Source: Euphorbia lathyris
Taxonomy: Eukaryota > Streptophyta > Magnoliopsida > Malpighiales > Euphorbiaceae
DNA length: 64,000 nucleotides
Assembly (NCBI RefSeq): GCF_963576675.1
Contig: NC_088911.1
Coordinates: 61,899,756 to 61,963,755 of the forward strand
Direction of reading: 5' to 3'
Each line of letters opens with the position of its first letter. Position 1 is the first letter of the stretch. Shown here in pieces: positions 47,620 to 57,366 of the stretch. The notes beneath the pieces were generated by a model, which was not told the DNA's origin, did no database searches, and saw only the letters and a program-made list of their open reading frames with translations. Position numbers and translations under genes: made by a program.

Positions 47620-48293
47620 ATGAAAAAGAAAAGAAAAGAAAAGAAAATGAAGAGCCTCGGATACACTACACCAACTGTAAGTCTACTACAGAATCCCGTG
47701 AAAGCATCCCTTGATTGGAGGTCCAGTTCCAGTTCCAGTTCCAGTTCCAGTTCGAGAAGAATAGTAATATCAAGCACGTGTTTATTAGCAGTAAGTCATA
47801 ATCCAGTGGGAGTGGCATTGGCTGAGGCTGAGGCTGAGGCTGAGAAGTGGGGAGTTCGTTCATTCATATGGGAGAAGTTCTTCGAACCAGATCTATCTCC
47901 AGAAGCTTCTGTTGAAAGAATAACACAAACAGCAGAGGGTTTACATGCTCTTAGGCACATGTTAGATACTATGTCATGGAGGTATGTTATCTTCTATATA
48001 AGGGTTAAGCAATCTTATCTTTCTAAAGATTTGAATATTGCTATCTCTACTTTGCCTAAACAAAGACGGAAGGATTATGTCGACTTGGCTAATGATTTGG
48101 TTCACAATATGTCTAAGGTACCTATCTATCTTCTTTCTCATTTACTTATTATCTTCTAATGATTTCATTAATTATTTGTTTATGTTTTTGGCAGTTGGAT
48201 GAATTTGTTCGAACTCCCAAGGTCTATGAATCTTATCTATACTACGAGAAGACCCTCAAATCCATAGATGATGTTGTGGCTTTTCTCGCATAG
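47620..48293 (+). CDS. PNSL3-like: photosynthetic NDH subunit of lumenal location 3 (PsbQ-like)
   Basis: Two exons, 47620-48117 and 48195-48293, phase 0. The mature part starts near KWGVRSFIWEKFFEPDLSPE and includes EGLHALRHMLDTMSWRYVIF and DLVHNMSK. It ends with LDEFVRTPKVYESYLYYEK, the four-helix PsbQ-like fold of PNSL3. This protein is a lumenal part of subcomplex L of the chloroplast NDH complex (cyclic electron flow around photosystem I). The N-terminus is a bipartite transit signal: a Ser-rich stretch, twin arginines (SSSRRIVISSTCLLAV), a hydrophobic core and an ALAEA cleavage-like site, fitting Tat export to the lumen. The ATG at 47647 (MKSLGYTTP) is a likelier start than 47620, whose extension is only Lys/Arg/Glu, giving 189 residues. 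Intact, with two hexamer microsatellites in the transit region. Confidence 0.9.
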
Positions 48294-48525
48294 GATAGGA
48301 TATATTCATTTCCTTTTGTTTTTGTTTTTCTAGATACAAGATCTCTCTCTCTTAGACTTAAATTTAAGGCCTTAAATGAAGTGCTCATTCCAACTATATA
48401 TCTTCTCTTTTCAATTTCTTCTTTCATGATATATTAGACTAATTTCTTCTTTCATCACTCACACAACATTTTCTCTTTCCTCTCCACACCCCATGCATAT
48501 CTTTTGCGATCAAACCACTCCTCTC

Positions 48526-48675
48526 CATATCTCTTGCTCACATATATATAATCCCCATCCCCACCTCTCATTGTCTATCCTTCGCTAAAAAAAACCTCCA
48601 TATATCTCTTGCTCACATATATATAATCCCCATCCCCACCTCTCATTGTCTATCCTTCGCTAAAAAAAACCTCCA
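48526..48675. repeat. 75-bp tandem duplication
   Basis: CTCTTGCTCACATATATATA and the next 55 bases are repeated almost exactly at 48531 and 48606, about 240 bases after the PNSL3-like stop codon. Confidence 0.9.
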
Positions 48676-49195
48676 TCACATGCTTCCCTTGCTCATGAAA
48701 AATATGTACGTAGTTGATTTCGCAATGTAACAGAATTGGCAAACCAGGTTTGATATCAAGCTCTCTAAAGAGATAAATAACCTATATACGTTCCTCAATA
48801 ATCTGATTTGTAGATGATTTTGTAACAGTGCCCTATTTCTTCGACTTTCATAACAATAAAGAATGATCTTTGAGTGATTTCACAATGCCCCAAATTTGAG
48901 TCACAATATCCATTCAATTTGAACTCAAACCATGAAGAATAGAAAAGCCTCAAACCTGATGTCCCTTTTAGATATTACAAAACATGAAGTGGTTGTGTAA
49001 TGTACCCTATGCTAAGGTCTGAGTACAAAAAACATCCCACCAATCTCCTATATTTATATGGACTTTCATATAGTTATATCGTGTCATCAAACTGCACACC
49101 ACTTGGAAAAGGACTTTGCACTATTGTTGCATCTTTCATACCTACATCTTGGACCAAATCTCGCACATATTTATAGTCACAATAGCTTGAATTTC
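48676..49195. other. Non-coding stretch
   Basis: No gene seen. It may include the decayed edge of the Ty3 fragment to the right. Confidence 0.35.
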
Positions 49196-49199
49196 TCGG

Positions 49200-50335
49200 T
49201 CTAGGCTCGTTTGGCTTCATAAACAAAGAGACTCTTTCCCCTTCTTTTCTCGGCCCAACCTTGAGCCTACTTACTAGAACCCAAATATTGCCAATCCACC
49301 ACGCTTAGCTCCTCTTGGGTTGGTTCTTGTGGTGCCCTACACATACCTCATCCACAACCTCGTCAATGTGATCAGGAAAATTGCAAGATTCCATCTCATG
49401 TTTAGGGTAATGAATAGCATCATACATGTTAAACATTACCTTTTCATCTTGCAACTTTAAAATAAGGTTACCATCTTAGACATCGATGAGTTCCCAAGCG
49501 GTCGTGAGGGATGGCCTACCTATGAGAATAGGCACCATATCATCCTCCGACATGTTTGTCACTACAAAATCAGTGGGAAATAAAAACTTGTCCACCTTGA
49601 CAACCACATCCTCCACTATGACCTTAGGGCGGGCTATTGATCGGTTTGCCAATTGTAGCATCATATTTGTTGGCCTCGGTTCATCCAGCCTTAATTTCAT
49701 GAAAATTAAAAGAGGCATAAAATTAATAGATGCCCCTAAATCATATTTAAAACACAAGAAAATGACATATCCCATATAGTACAAGGGATGAAAAACTCCA
49801 ACGATCTCTCATTTTTTGGGGCAACTTTTTTATCATGTGGTGGAGCATTGTTCAGCTAATGTTACCATTTCGTTTTGCTCCCACTTTCTCTTCTTAGAGA
49901 TAATGTACTTAAGAAACTTAGCATAAACCGACATTTTTTCAACTGCCTCCGTAAATGTCAAATTAATGTGAAGTTTCTTAAAGAGTCCCACTTCGCCTAG
50001 ATGACCTCTTTAATGTAATTACAATCTAAAAGCTTTATTACTTTGGCTTGAATGACTTTTTGCTTCTCAATCCTGTGATTCTGCTTTTTCTAAATGACTG
50101 GAGTGGCGTCTGGGTTGACGTTTAAAGAGTGCTTCATGAGATTAGGGGATACCCTTGTTACATCTTCAAGACACCACGCAAAGGCATTAACATTGGATTT
50201 TAAAGTTGCCATTATATCTGCTTTAGGTTGCTCTGGGATTTCCATAACGATTTGGATGGACTTCCCTTCGTCCAACCATATTGTTTCTAAAGTACCAACT
50301 GGCTCCGTCCTTTCCATTTTCCTCTTCAACAACAT
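49200..50335 (-). pseudogene. Athila/Tat-type Ty3 fragments in scrambled order
   Basis: On the minus strand 50335-50000 reads a reverse-transcriptase N-terminal region: ATLKSNVNAFAWCLEDV, HSLNVNPDATPVI, then across a stop RIEKQKVIQAKVIKLLD. From about 49995 it changes abruptly to gag C-terminus (GLFKKLHINLTFTEAVEKM), passes two stops, and enters the protease: DLGASINFMPLLIF, DEPRPTNMMLQLANRS, VPILIGRPSLTTAWELIDV, ending about 49200. In an intact element gag and protease precede reverse transcriptase, so this is a rearranged or doubly inserted relic. DLGASIN at the protease active site is typical of the Athila branch. No LTR could be assigned to it. Confidence 0.75.
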
Positions 50336-50519
50336 CTCGTAACGGCTTTATATTCAAAGATGCAATATAAGTCTCTTGATTGAGAATAAAAGTTTAGAAA
50401 GAAAAGAAAGGATAAGCTTTAGACAGCTCGAATCATGCTTTTTATAGGTCCAACTGGTCAAAATCGTTAGGAATCTTGGCCATGTTTGATAAATTAAAAA
50501 ACCACTTAATTGAATAAAT

Positions 50520-51640
50520 TCATGGAAAATTATAAAATTGGGTCAAATGGAAGGCTCATTTACATATTTAGACCAATTACCCAAGTCATTACCTATCTAG
50601 ACTATATATTTATGACTTACCCAAAATACCCCAAACATTTCATCTTCCCCCCTTCAAGTCTATCAGTTTCATCTCCCCTTATTGTCTATCGTTTCATCTT
50701 CTCCTTCCTTTATATTGTGTGAATCACCAAGAATTTCTTCATCATCCTGTTTATTCTTCCTCTCTTTGTCCCTTTGTTTTTGTGAAGGCATGGTTCTTCA
50801 TCTTCCTATTTCTTCTTTGTCTCTTGGTTTCTTTCTTCTTGTGCGAATCCAAGGCATCGTTATTCGATGTTTTTTGCATTTATCATATGTTTATTGTCGA
50901 TTTCAATGACAAAAGGCAGAAATAAGGTAAGTATTTATTGTTTCATCTTCCTCTTTTCCAGAAAATGGCTTCGCAAAATGAGTTTGCGTCACATTTTGCA
51001 AAATCTGCAAAGAGAAATACACCTAAAAAAGGATGATTTTGCTTCGCAGAAAGCGAATCTGCGAAGCCTGCGAAACAAAATCATCATTTTTTAGCTTGTT
51101 TTTTTCTCTTCGAAATGCTTCGTAGATTTGCTTTCTGCGAAGCAAAATCATCATTTTCAGTTGAATTTTTCTTCGCAGACTTCACAGATTCTCTCTCTGT
51201 GAAGCATTTTTTTCATTATTTCCCTAAAATGACTTAATTTCTATGAAGGTTGGATACAAAAGCATCAATCACAATGATCCTCTTATCTTGAATACAAAGG
51301 CATCAATCAGAGTGAGTGGTGACTGAGATGTGATGAAGATGGTGAAGACTAAGGCATCAATCAGAGTGAGGGGTGATTGGGATGTTCTAGTTCCTTTTGC
51401 TTCTAAACTTCCTCCCAAAGGTCATTCATTCTTTATGATGCTGCCGATTTTTCTTGCTCCTGTAAAGCCTAGAAGCACTCCAATGTTATGATTATTGCTT
51501 AGGGTTTAGGGCTTGAATTATTGTTGCAATCTTAGTGTAAATTTTGATAATGTTATAATTATTATTGTAATACTTTGTTGTTATGATTTTAATATTATAT
51601 ACTACTTCGTATTTTTTGCAAACTGCGAAGCCTGCGAAGG
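50520..51640. repeat. Unclassified dispersed repeat with GCGAAGCCTGCGAA words, copy 2
   Basis: Starts ATTATAAAATTGGGTCAAAT and carries GCGAAGCCTGCGAA at about 51059 and 51628, as in the copy at 44620. It also has a run of TTCGCAGA/TCTGCGAA words at 50990-51200 and a twice-repeated GGCATCAATCAGAGTGAG (51299, 51352). No coding signal is convincing. The copia LTR begins right after its last word. Confidence 0.5.
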
Positions 51641-52744
51641 TAAATGTTGTTGAAACACCTTTCCACATGATTTTGATTTGACAAAATTATTTAAGTTAAT
51701 CCATGATTAAGAGACAATTAAATTTAAGTTCTTTGATTTAATTGCATTAATATATTTGTTCAATATTGAGTATAAGTATAAATGAAAACAAAATCAAAAA
51801 GTAAGGCATGACGAAGTCAGCATGAGAACACAACACAAGCTGAGTGAAGTGAACTCAGTATGATAGAAGAAAAGTCATCTTCAGAATAAATACTTAAAGA
51901 TAAAGCTGACAAAAGAAGCTGAGTGGAACGCAACTCAGTATTAAAGAAGAGAAGTCTTCCTCTAAACTAATGCTTGCAGACGAAGCTGACCACGGAAGCT
52001 GAGTAAGAATATGACTCAGAAACAAAGAACAAAAGCAACGTCAATACAGTCAAGCTGAGTGTTCGTCAGGACAACACGAATGATCCGTTTGCTAGAAGAC
52101 AAGATCCAACAACTGTCTGCACCAATAATAGAAACCTTGGAATTACGCACAGAGTCAATTTCGAGATGCATGGGTCAACTGTCCGTTAGCTAAAAGATAA
52201 ACTGGCACTAGAAGACACACCTGCGGGAAGAAGACAAGCCTGACGCCTGCGAATTTCAGACGACAGGAGTGGCCTGTAAATCTGAAGCTGACCAGAACAA
52301 TGACGCAATAGATCTGTTTGAATCCAACGGATAATTCCAGATTTAAATCATTAGAGCTACAGACTTCAACTATAAAAGGACAAGTTCATTCTTGGATCCT
52401 TTGCCGATTGCCGAACCAGGATAAGTCGTGCAGAGTAATTTCTAACTCTCTCCCAATATATCTATTTATGTGTTGCTTGATTAAATTGCTCAGGATATAA
52501 ATTGTAAAAGTTGACACTGAGTAATCTTGGTGCTGAGTTGGAAGCTGACCTTAAGTGTTAATTCCCAACTCACAAGTAAAACAGTTCTAGTCAGCATCTG
52601 ACTAAAGCTTTCTTACATCTCTCGACCGTGCTGACCTAAACTAAGTTAAGTAAATTAAAGAATTGATTAAGTCAGCATACTTAAGCGAAAAAGTTACATT
52701 AGTTCCTAACCCCCCCTTAGAACTAATCACACGGGACCAACAAG

Positions 52745-52756
52745 TGGTATCAGAGC
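52745..52756 (+). other. Primer-binding site, tRNA-iMet type
   Basis: TGGTATCAGAGC, two bases after the LTR end. Confidence 0.85.
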
Positions 52757-52806
52757 TCAGTAGCTCACTACTCAAAGATATAACTATCTTGAGCTGATCC
52801 CGATAA

Positions 52807-53938
52807 ATGGCTGAGAACAGCACTCGTTTCCTTCCAGGAAATCAAACAACACAGATACTCCCTAAGGGATTGTCAATTAGTCGGCCTCCCTTGTTTTTCG
52901 GTTCAAACTATACATTTTGGAAAAATAGGATGAAAAACTTTATTCAAGCTACAAACATGAGTGCGTGGCTTGCAATAGTTCAAGGCCCATATGTGCCTTA
53001 CAAAACAGTAGACAACGAAAAAGTTGTCAAGAGTGAAACTGAGTGGTCAGAAGATGACCTTAAAAAATTACAAAATAATGCTTCGGCTATCAATATGCTT
53101 CACTATGCGCTAGATGCTGCAGAGTACAACAAAATTTCAGGTTGTGAGTCAGCACAGGAAATATGGAAGAAGCTCGAAGTAACCTATGAAGGCACGAGCA
53201 AAGTCAAGGAATCTAAAGTGAATTAGCATATGAGGCTATACGAGCTGTTCGAGATGAATGAAAATGAAGACATCTCGGAGATGAACTCAAGATTCACAAA
53301 TATCATTAATGAGCTCAAACGACTCGGCAAGAACTTCACAGAAGAAGAGCAGGTGAAGAAAATCTTGAGAAGTCTACCCAAAAGCTGGAAAGCTAAGAAA
53401 ACAGATGTGGAAGAAGCTCAGGACTTGACCACGTACAAATACGACGAGCTGATTGGATCTCTGCTGGCTCATGAGATCTCTATGAAAAACTTCGAAGCAA
53501 AAGAAAAGTCAGAAGACAAGAAGCAGAAATCTCTTATCATGAAAGCTGACTCAACCGAAGCTGACTCATCAGATGATGAGGAGATGGCCATGTTCACAAG
53601 GAAGATGAAGAAGTTGTTCAGAAAGAATGACAAGAACAGCAAAAGGCCATTCAGAAGAATCAACAAATACAGAGCTGAGTCCAGTGACAGCAGATACAAA
53701 AAGGATAGCTCAAAGCCTGTCACATGCTTCGAGTGCCATCAAACTGGGCACATTAAGTCAAGCTGTCCTAACTTAAAGAAAGAAAAGAAGGGAAGCAAAA
53801 AGGCAATGGTAGCCACATGGAGTGACAGTGATGAGTCAACCTCATCAGAAGCTGATGCAAATGAGATAGCAAATATATGCTTCATGGCCGACGACGCTGC
53901 TGACCAAAGCCAATCTGAGCAAGCTGACCTCCCTGAGT
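52807..53938 (+). pseudogene. Copia gag with one in-frame stop
   Basis: ATG 52807 starts MAENSTRFLPGNQTTQ. A gag-polypeptide (UBN2-type) domain follows: FFGSNYTFWKNRMKNFIQ, SAQEIWKKLEVTYEGT. A single TAG at 53224-53226 interrupts it, after which the same frame continues MRLYELFEMNENEDISEM and FTEEEQVKKILRSLPKSW. A Lys-rich linker leads to the CCHC knuckle CFECHQTGHIKSSCPN (53728-53775) and an acidic tail to TGA at 53938. Coiled-coil-like sequence continues in another frame until the LTR at 54242. Apart from the single stop and possible tail frameshift it is well preserved. Confidence 0.85.
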
Positions 53939-54241
53939 GATCTATATACACTGACTAAAAAGTGTAACAAGAAAATAAAGGCACTCAGCAGGCGATGTGA
54001 TGAGATCGAGGAGATCAAACTGAGTGATCTCCGACATCTTCTCCAAGACAACACCAGGCAAGATGAAAATCTGAAAATCATGCATGGTTTTGTCTCGGAA
54101 GTCCAAACTGAGTCAAAGAAGCTTAGGAAGGACATCACGACTATACAGAACCAGCTGAGTAAATCGGCAAAGAAAGGGTACTATCCCAATGCTGAGTTTC
54201 AAGGTACTGGTCAGCATAGACAGTACACTCAGTAGGGCAGT

Positions 54242-55778
54242 TGTAGACACCGGGGTCGGAGGATCGATGAAGAAAAATTATAAAAAAGGATCCAAATCAG
54301 TCGATTAAAATAAACGATGAGTCAATAAAAACAATAAGTAAAAACGTTGTTCGAAGGAACCGTGGAGGCCGGCTTGATTGAATTCGGAAATTAAATCGAG
54401 CGACGGTTGAATCGGTTCCGCGAATGAAATCTTAAACCGTCTCGCCGAGTTCGGAGTATTTCGTGTCATTTTCTTATTAATTTTATTATTAATAAAAGTT
54501 CGGGTCAATAAGGGTTTTGTTTTAAAACTTGAAAAATAAAAAGAGAATTTTGTAAAAAGACCAATTTTATAAAAGCTAATTTTATAAAATCGGTTTTAAA
54601 TATTTTTTTTGATAAAAATCATTTTTTTAGTTTTGATTAATTTTAGGTGTATTTTATTTATTTAAATATTTATTTTTATTTTTATTTTCTACATATATAA
54701 ACGCGGCCCCGTCGGGGGCCGCTATTTTCGTCGCGGGCTGTTGGACGGCCCGTGACGGGAGCTGGGCCGCCCAAGCCCAGCCCCTTTCATTTGGCATTCG
54801 TCCAAGTGTTGGCCGAATGCCAAATGCATCATTTATCTATCTATTTAAAAAAAATAGAAAAATTAAAATGATGATTTTGGCAGCTTACCCTTGGCTCCAA
54901 GGCAAGGGTAAGCTACCCATCTTTGCTTGGAGCCTACCCTCGGCTCCAAGCAAAGGCAAATTACTCTTTTAGTGCTCCATGCCTATAAATAGCATGGAGC
55001 CTAATGCATTTGAGATGAAGAAATTAGACCTGAACCCCTGGCAAATTTCACCGAGACCCTAATTCTCTCAAAAACCACAAAAACGACTCTAAATCACTAA
55101 TCAATCGACTTGATTTGGAATCCGTTACCAATTAAGAGGTAATAATCCGAGGAACTAGACTCGTTTAATTCTTTATTGTATTTTTGTTGTTTAGATCTAT
55201 TTATTTATTTATTTTTTACACTTTCATTGTTTAGATTTGTTAGGTTAATTTTTCGTTTTGCATTTGAACAAGTATTTAGTTTTGGTTTAGAAATAAAAAC
55301 TTTGTTTGGATCCCAATACGAACCGTGACCCGATTTAAGGGTAGTTCGGGATCCAAACGTCGTAGATCCGTGTGTTTACAAATGTTTTGGACCGTTATTT
55401 TCAATAAAACGTCATTTTAGAATCCTCCGTTACAAGCCATGACCCGATTTGGGGAAGTTTGGGGGCTAAAATGATGAAATAGAGTAGATCTAATAAGTTT
55501 TGATAAATCTGAAATTTCAAAGGGACTGTTTCTGTAATATCCCGTTTTCTGTCAGTAAATACAGGTTACTGACGGATTTTCCGTCACTAACTCTGCTGGA
55601 ATTTCAAATTGGTTATTTCTTTGAGTTTTTTTGGTTTTTTGTTCTTTTATTATGTTATATATATATGTAATCTATCTATTAAAATTATTTTGGGGTTATA
55701 TGACTAATAATTATGTATTATATACCTATTTATTTCATATTTAAACATCTTTTATACTAATTTGGGCTTTGTAAAGTC

Positions 55779-55809
<31 letters not shown>

Positions 55810-55998
55810 GTTTTGGGTTTTATTCAAGTTATGTTAGTTATTATTTTGGGAGATTATTAGTTTGGATATTTGGGATAATTAATTAAAAAGTACTTTTTGG
55901 GCCATTAAATGGTGTTTTCTATTATCTATATTTAATATGTATTTTAGGGAGGGTTATTTTCTATACATTCATCATAAAAACTATTTTGGGGTTAAATA
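54242..55998 (+). repeat. Ty3-like LTR, second family copy, 3' part missing
   Basis: Begins TGTAGACACCGGGGTCGGAGG inside the copia element. A GC-rich palindrome (GCGGCCCCGTCGGGGGCCGC, 54703-54722) precedes a CCTATAAATAG TATA box near 54985. CCCAATACGAACCGTGACCC near 55311 matches 2205 in the solo LTR. Only about 1.75 kb of the 3.06-kb family length is present before a pogo-like terminus and the Mutator-like element. Confidence 0.8.
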
Positions 55999-56390
55999 CA
56001 GTAAAACCTCTATATAGGAATACTCTATATAAGAATAACCTCCAATTTGTTATAAAAAATTTCGGTCCCAACTTGGGCCGGTTATAAATAAGAATAACCT
56101 CCCAAATGTTAATTGTTATACATAATCCAAGTCCCACCTTTAGAAACTATACCTCTATATAGGAATAATTATGTAAATAATGTATATATGTATTAAGGAT
56201 TTAAACAAAATTTATTAAAAAATTTAAAAATTATTGAGATTAAATATGAGTTGGCACACAAATTCCAGCTTTAACTATTTTCTTATTTATGAATCTTATT
56301 CATTTTTTTACATGTTTTTAATTAAAATAAAAGTGTATTATATCTAGTATTATTTTCATTACTATTTTTACCTATATATATATATATATA
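55999..56390 (+). repeat. Emigrant/pogo-like MITE end (fragment)
   Basis: CAGTAAAACCTCTATA next to a TA dinucleotide is the terminal signature of plant pogo/Emigrant-type (Tc1-mariner) elements. CCTCTATATAGGAATA recurs nearby (56010, 56152). The matching right terminus is not found, so the element is truncated, with (TA)n and the Mutator-like end following. Confidence 0.65.
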
Positions 56391-56392
56391 TA

Positions 56393-56470
56393 GGAAAGGG
56401 CTCTTGTGAGAACCCTTTCCTAGGTGAGAACTCACCTTAGGTGAGAACCACCCTAAAACTACGTAGTTTT
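56393..56470 (+). repeat. Putative left terminus of a Mutator-like element
   Basis: GGAAAGGGCTCTTGTGAGAAC abuts a (TA)n tract. Three GTGAGAAC words stand 17-18 bases apart (56406, 56424, 56441), like repeated transposase sites. The right terminus lies outside the window, so the assignment rests on the transposase found at 63264-64000. Confidence 0.4.
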
Positions 56471-57366
56471 GGGGGTTTTTCATTAACCAAAACGTTGTGT
56501 TTTGGTATTATGTTTTTGCGCGTTTCTAAGGTTGAAGAGTTGAGTCTCTTCGTTCCTCTACTTCGTTCCTCGACTTCTTCCTCTTCTTCTTCGTCATTTC
56601 TATCTTCTGTCATTTCTTTTCTAATCTAGCGTCGATCAACTTTTGTTTTTATAGAAGATTTCCGCTTTGTATTTCATCGATTCTACTGTGGATTTGATCC
56701 TCTTAAATCTGGTTAGTTGCTCATATCTTTTTCGTTTTTTCTGTTCATTGTTTTTGTTTGCATTTTTTCGTTTTTTGTTTTTTTTTTGTGAATTTGTTCG
56801 TCTGAATGATGTTTGTTGCTTTATGTGTTTCGTTTATTTTGTTGTTTTATATTCTTTGTTGATTTTGAGTTCGATTTTGTATATTTTTTTATTTTCTAGG
56901 GTTTCGTTTGTATGATCTTTATAAAGAAGTTCCTGTATGTTTTTCTTTGATTTTTGTATTCAAATCTATTCTGTTTGAGAATGTTTTTATGTTGTTCTAA
57001 AATTATGTTCGTATGTTCTATATTTGCATGTGTTTTGTTCTAAAATATTGAATTCTGTTAAAACTATTTTTGTTTGTTTGGTGTTTTCGCTTGTTTGAAC
57101 TTTAAAAGTTTGTTGTGGTATGTTTTTGTATGTTTTTTGTATTCAAATGTAGTTAGTTTTAGAACGTTTTTGAGTTTGTTCTGTTATTGTTTTCTGTTTT
57201 TGCATTTTTTGTTCTAAAATATTGATCAAACGTGCTGTTGTTGAGTTATTGCTTTGTTAAATTACTTTATGTTTTGTTGATGAGTTATTCCATTTCTTTT
57301 ATGTTTCGTTGTATATTTGCATTTGCTTGTTCTAAAATGTTGAGTATATGTTTTGTTTTTTAGAAA
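56471..57366 (+). other. Leader of the Ulp1 gene
   Basis: T-rich DNA with several TGTTCTAAAAT words and a TTTTTTAG just before the ATG at 57367, suggesting a 5'-UTR intron. The open frames at 56441-56915 have no recognisable domain. Confidence 0.45.

Larger units (their letters stand above)
51648..54241 (+). mobile_element. Copia element (LTR, PBS, gag), cut by another LTR
   Basis: The 5' LTR runs from about 51648 (TGTTGAAACACC) to 52742 (GACCAACA), 1.1 kb, rich in AGCTGAGT/CTGACC words. It is followed by the primer-binding site and gag. At 54242 a Ty3-like LTR interrupts the sequence, and no copia pol is seen in the rest of the window. The long LTR and gag type suggest a SIRE-like or Tork-like lineage, not proven. 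Confidence 0.8.

Noticed and set aside
56441..56915. Phe/Leu/Ser-rich frames before the Ulp1 gene
   Set aside because: T-rich leader and intron sequence translates to hydrophobic runs. No evidence of coding.
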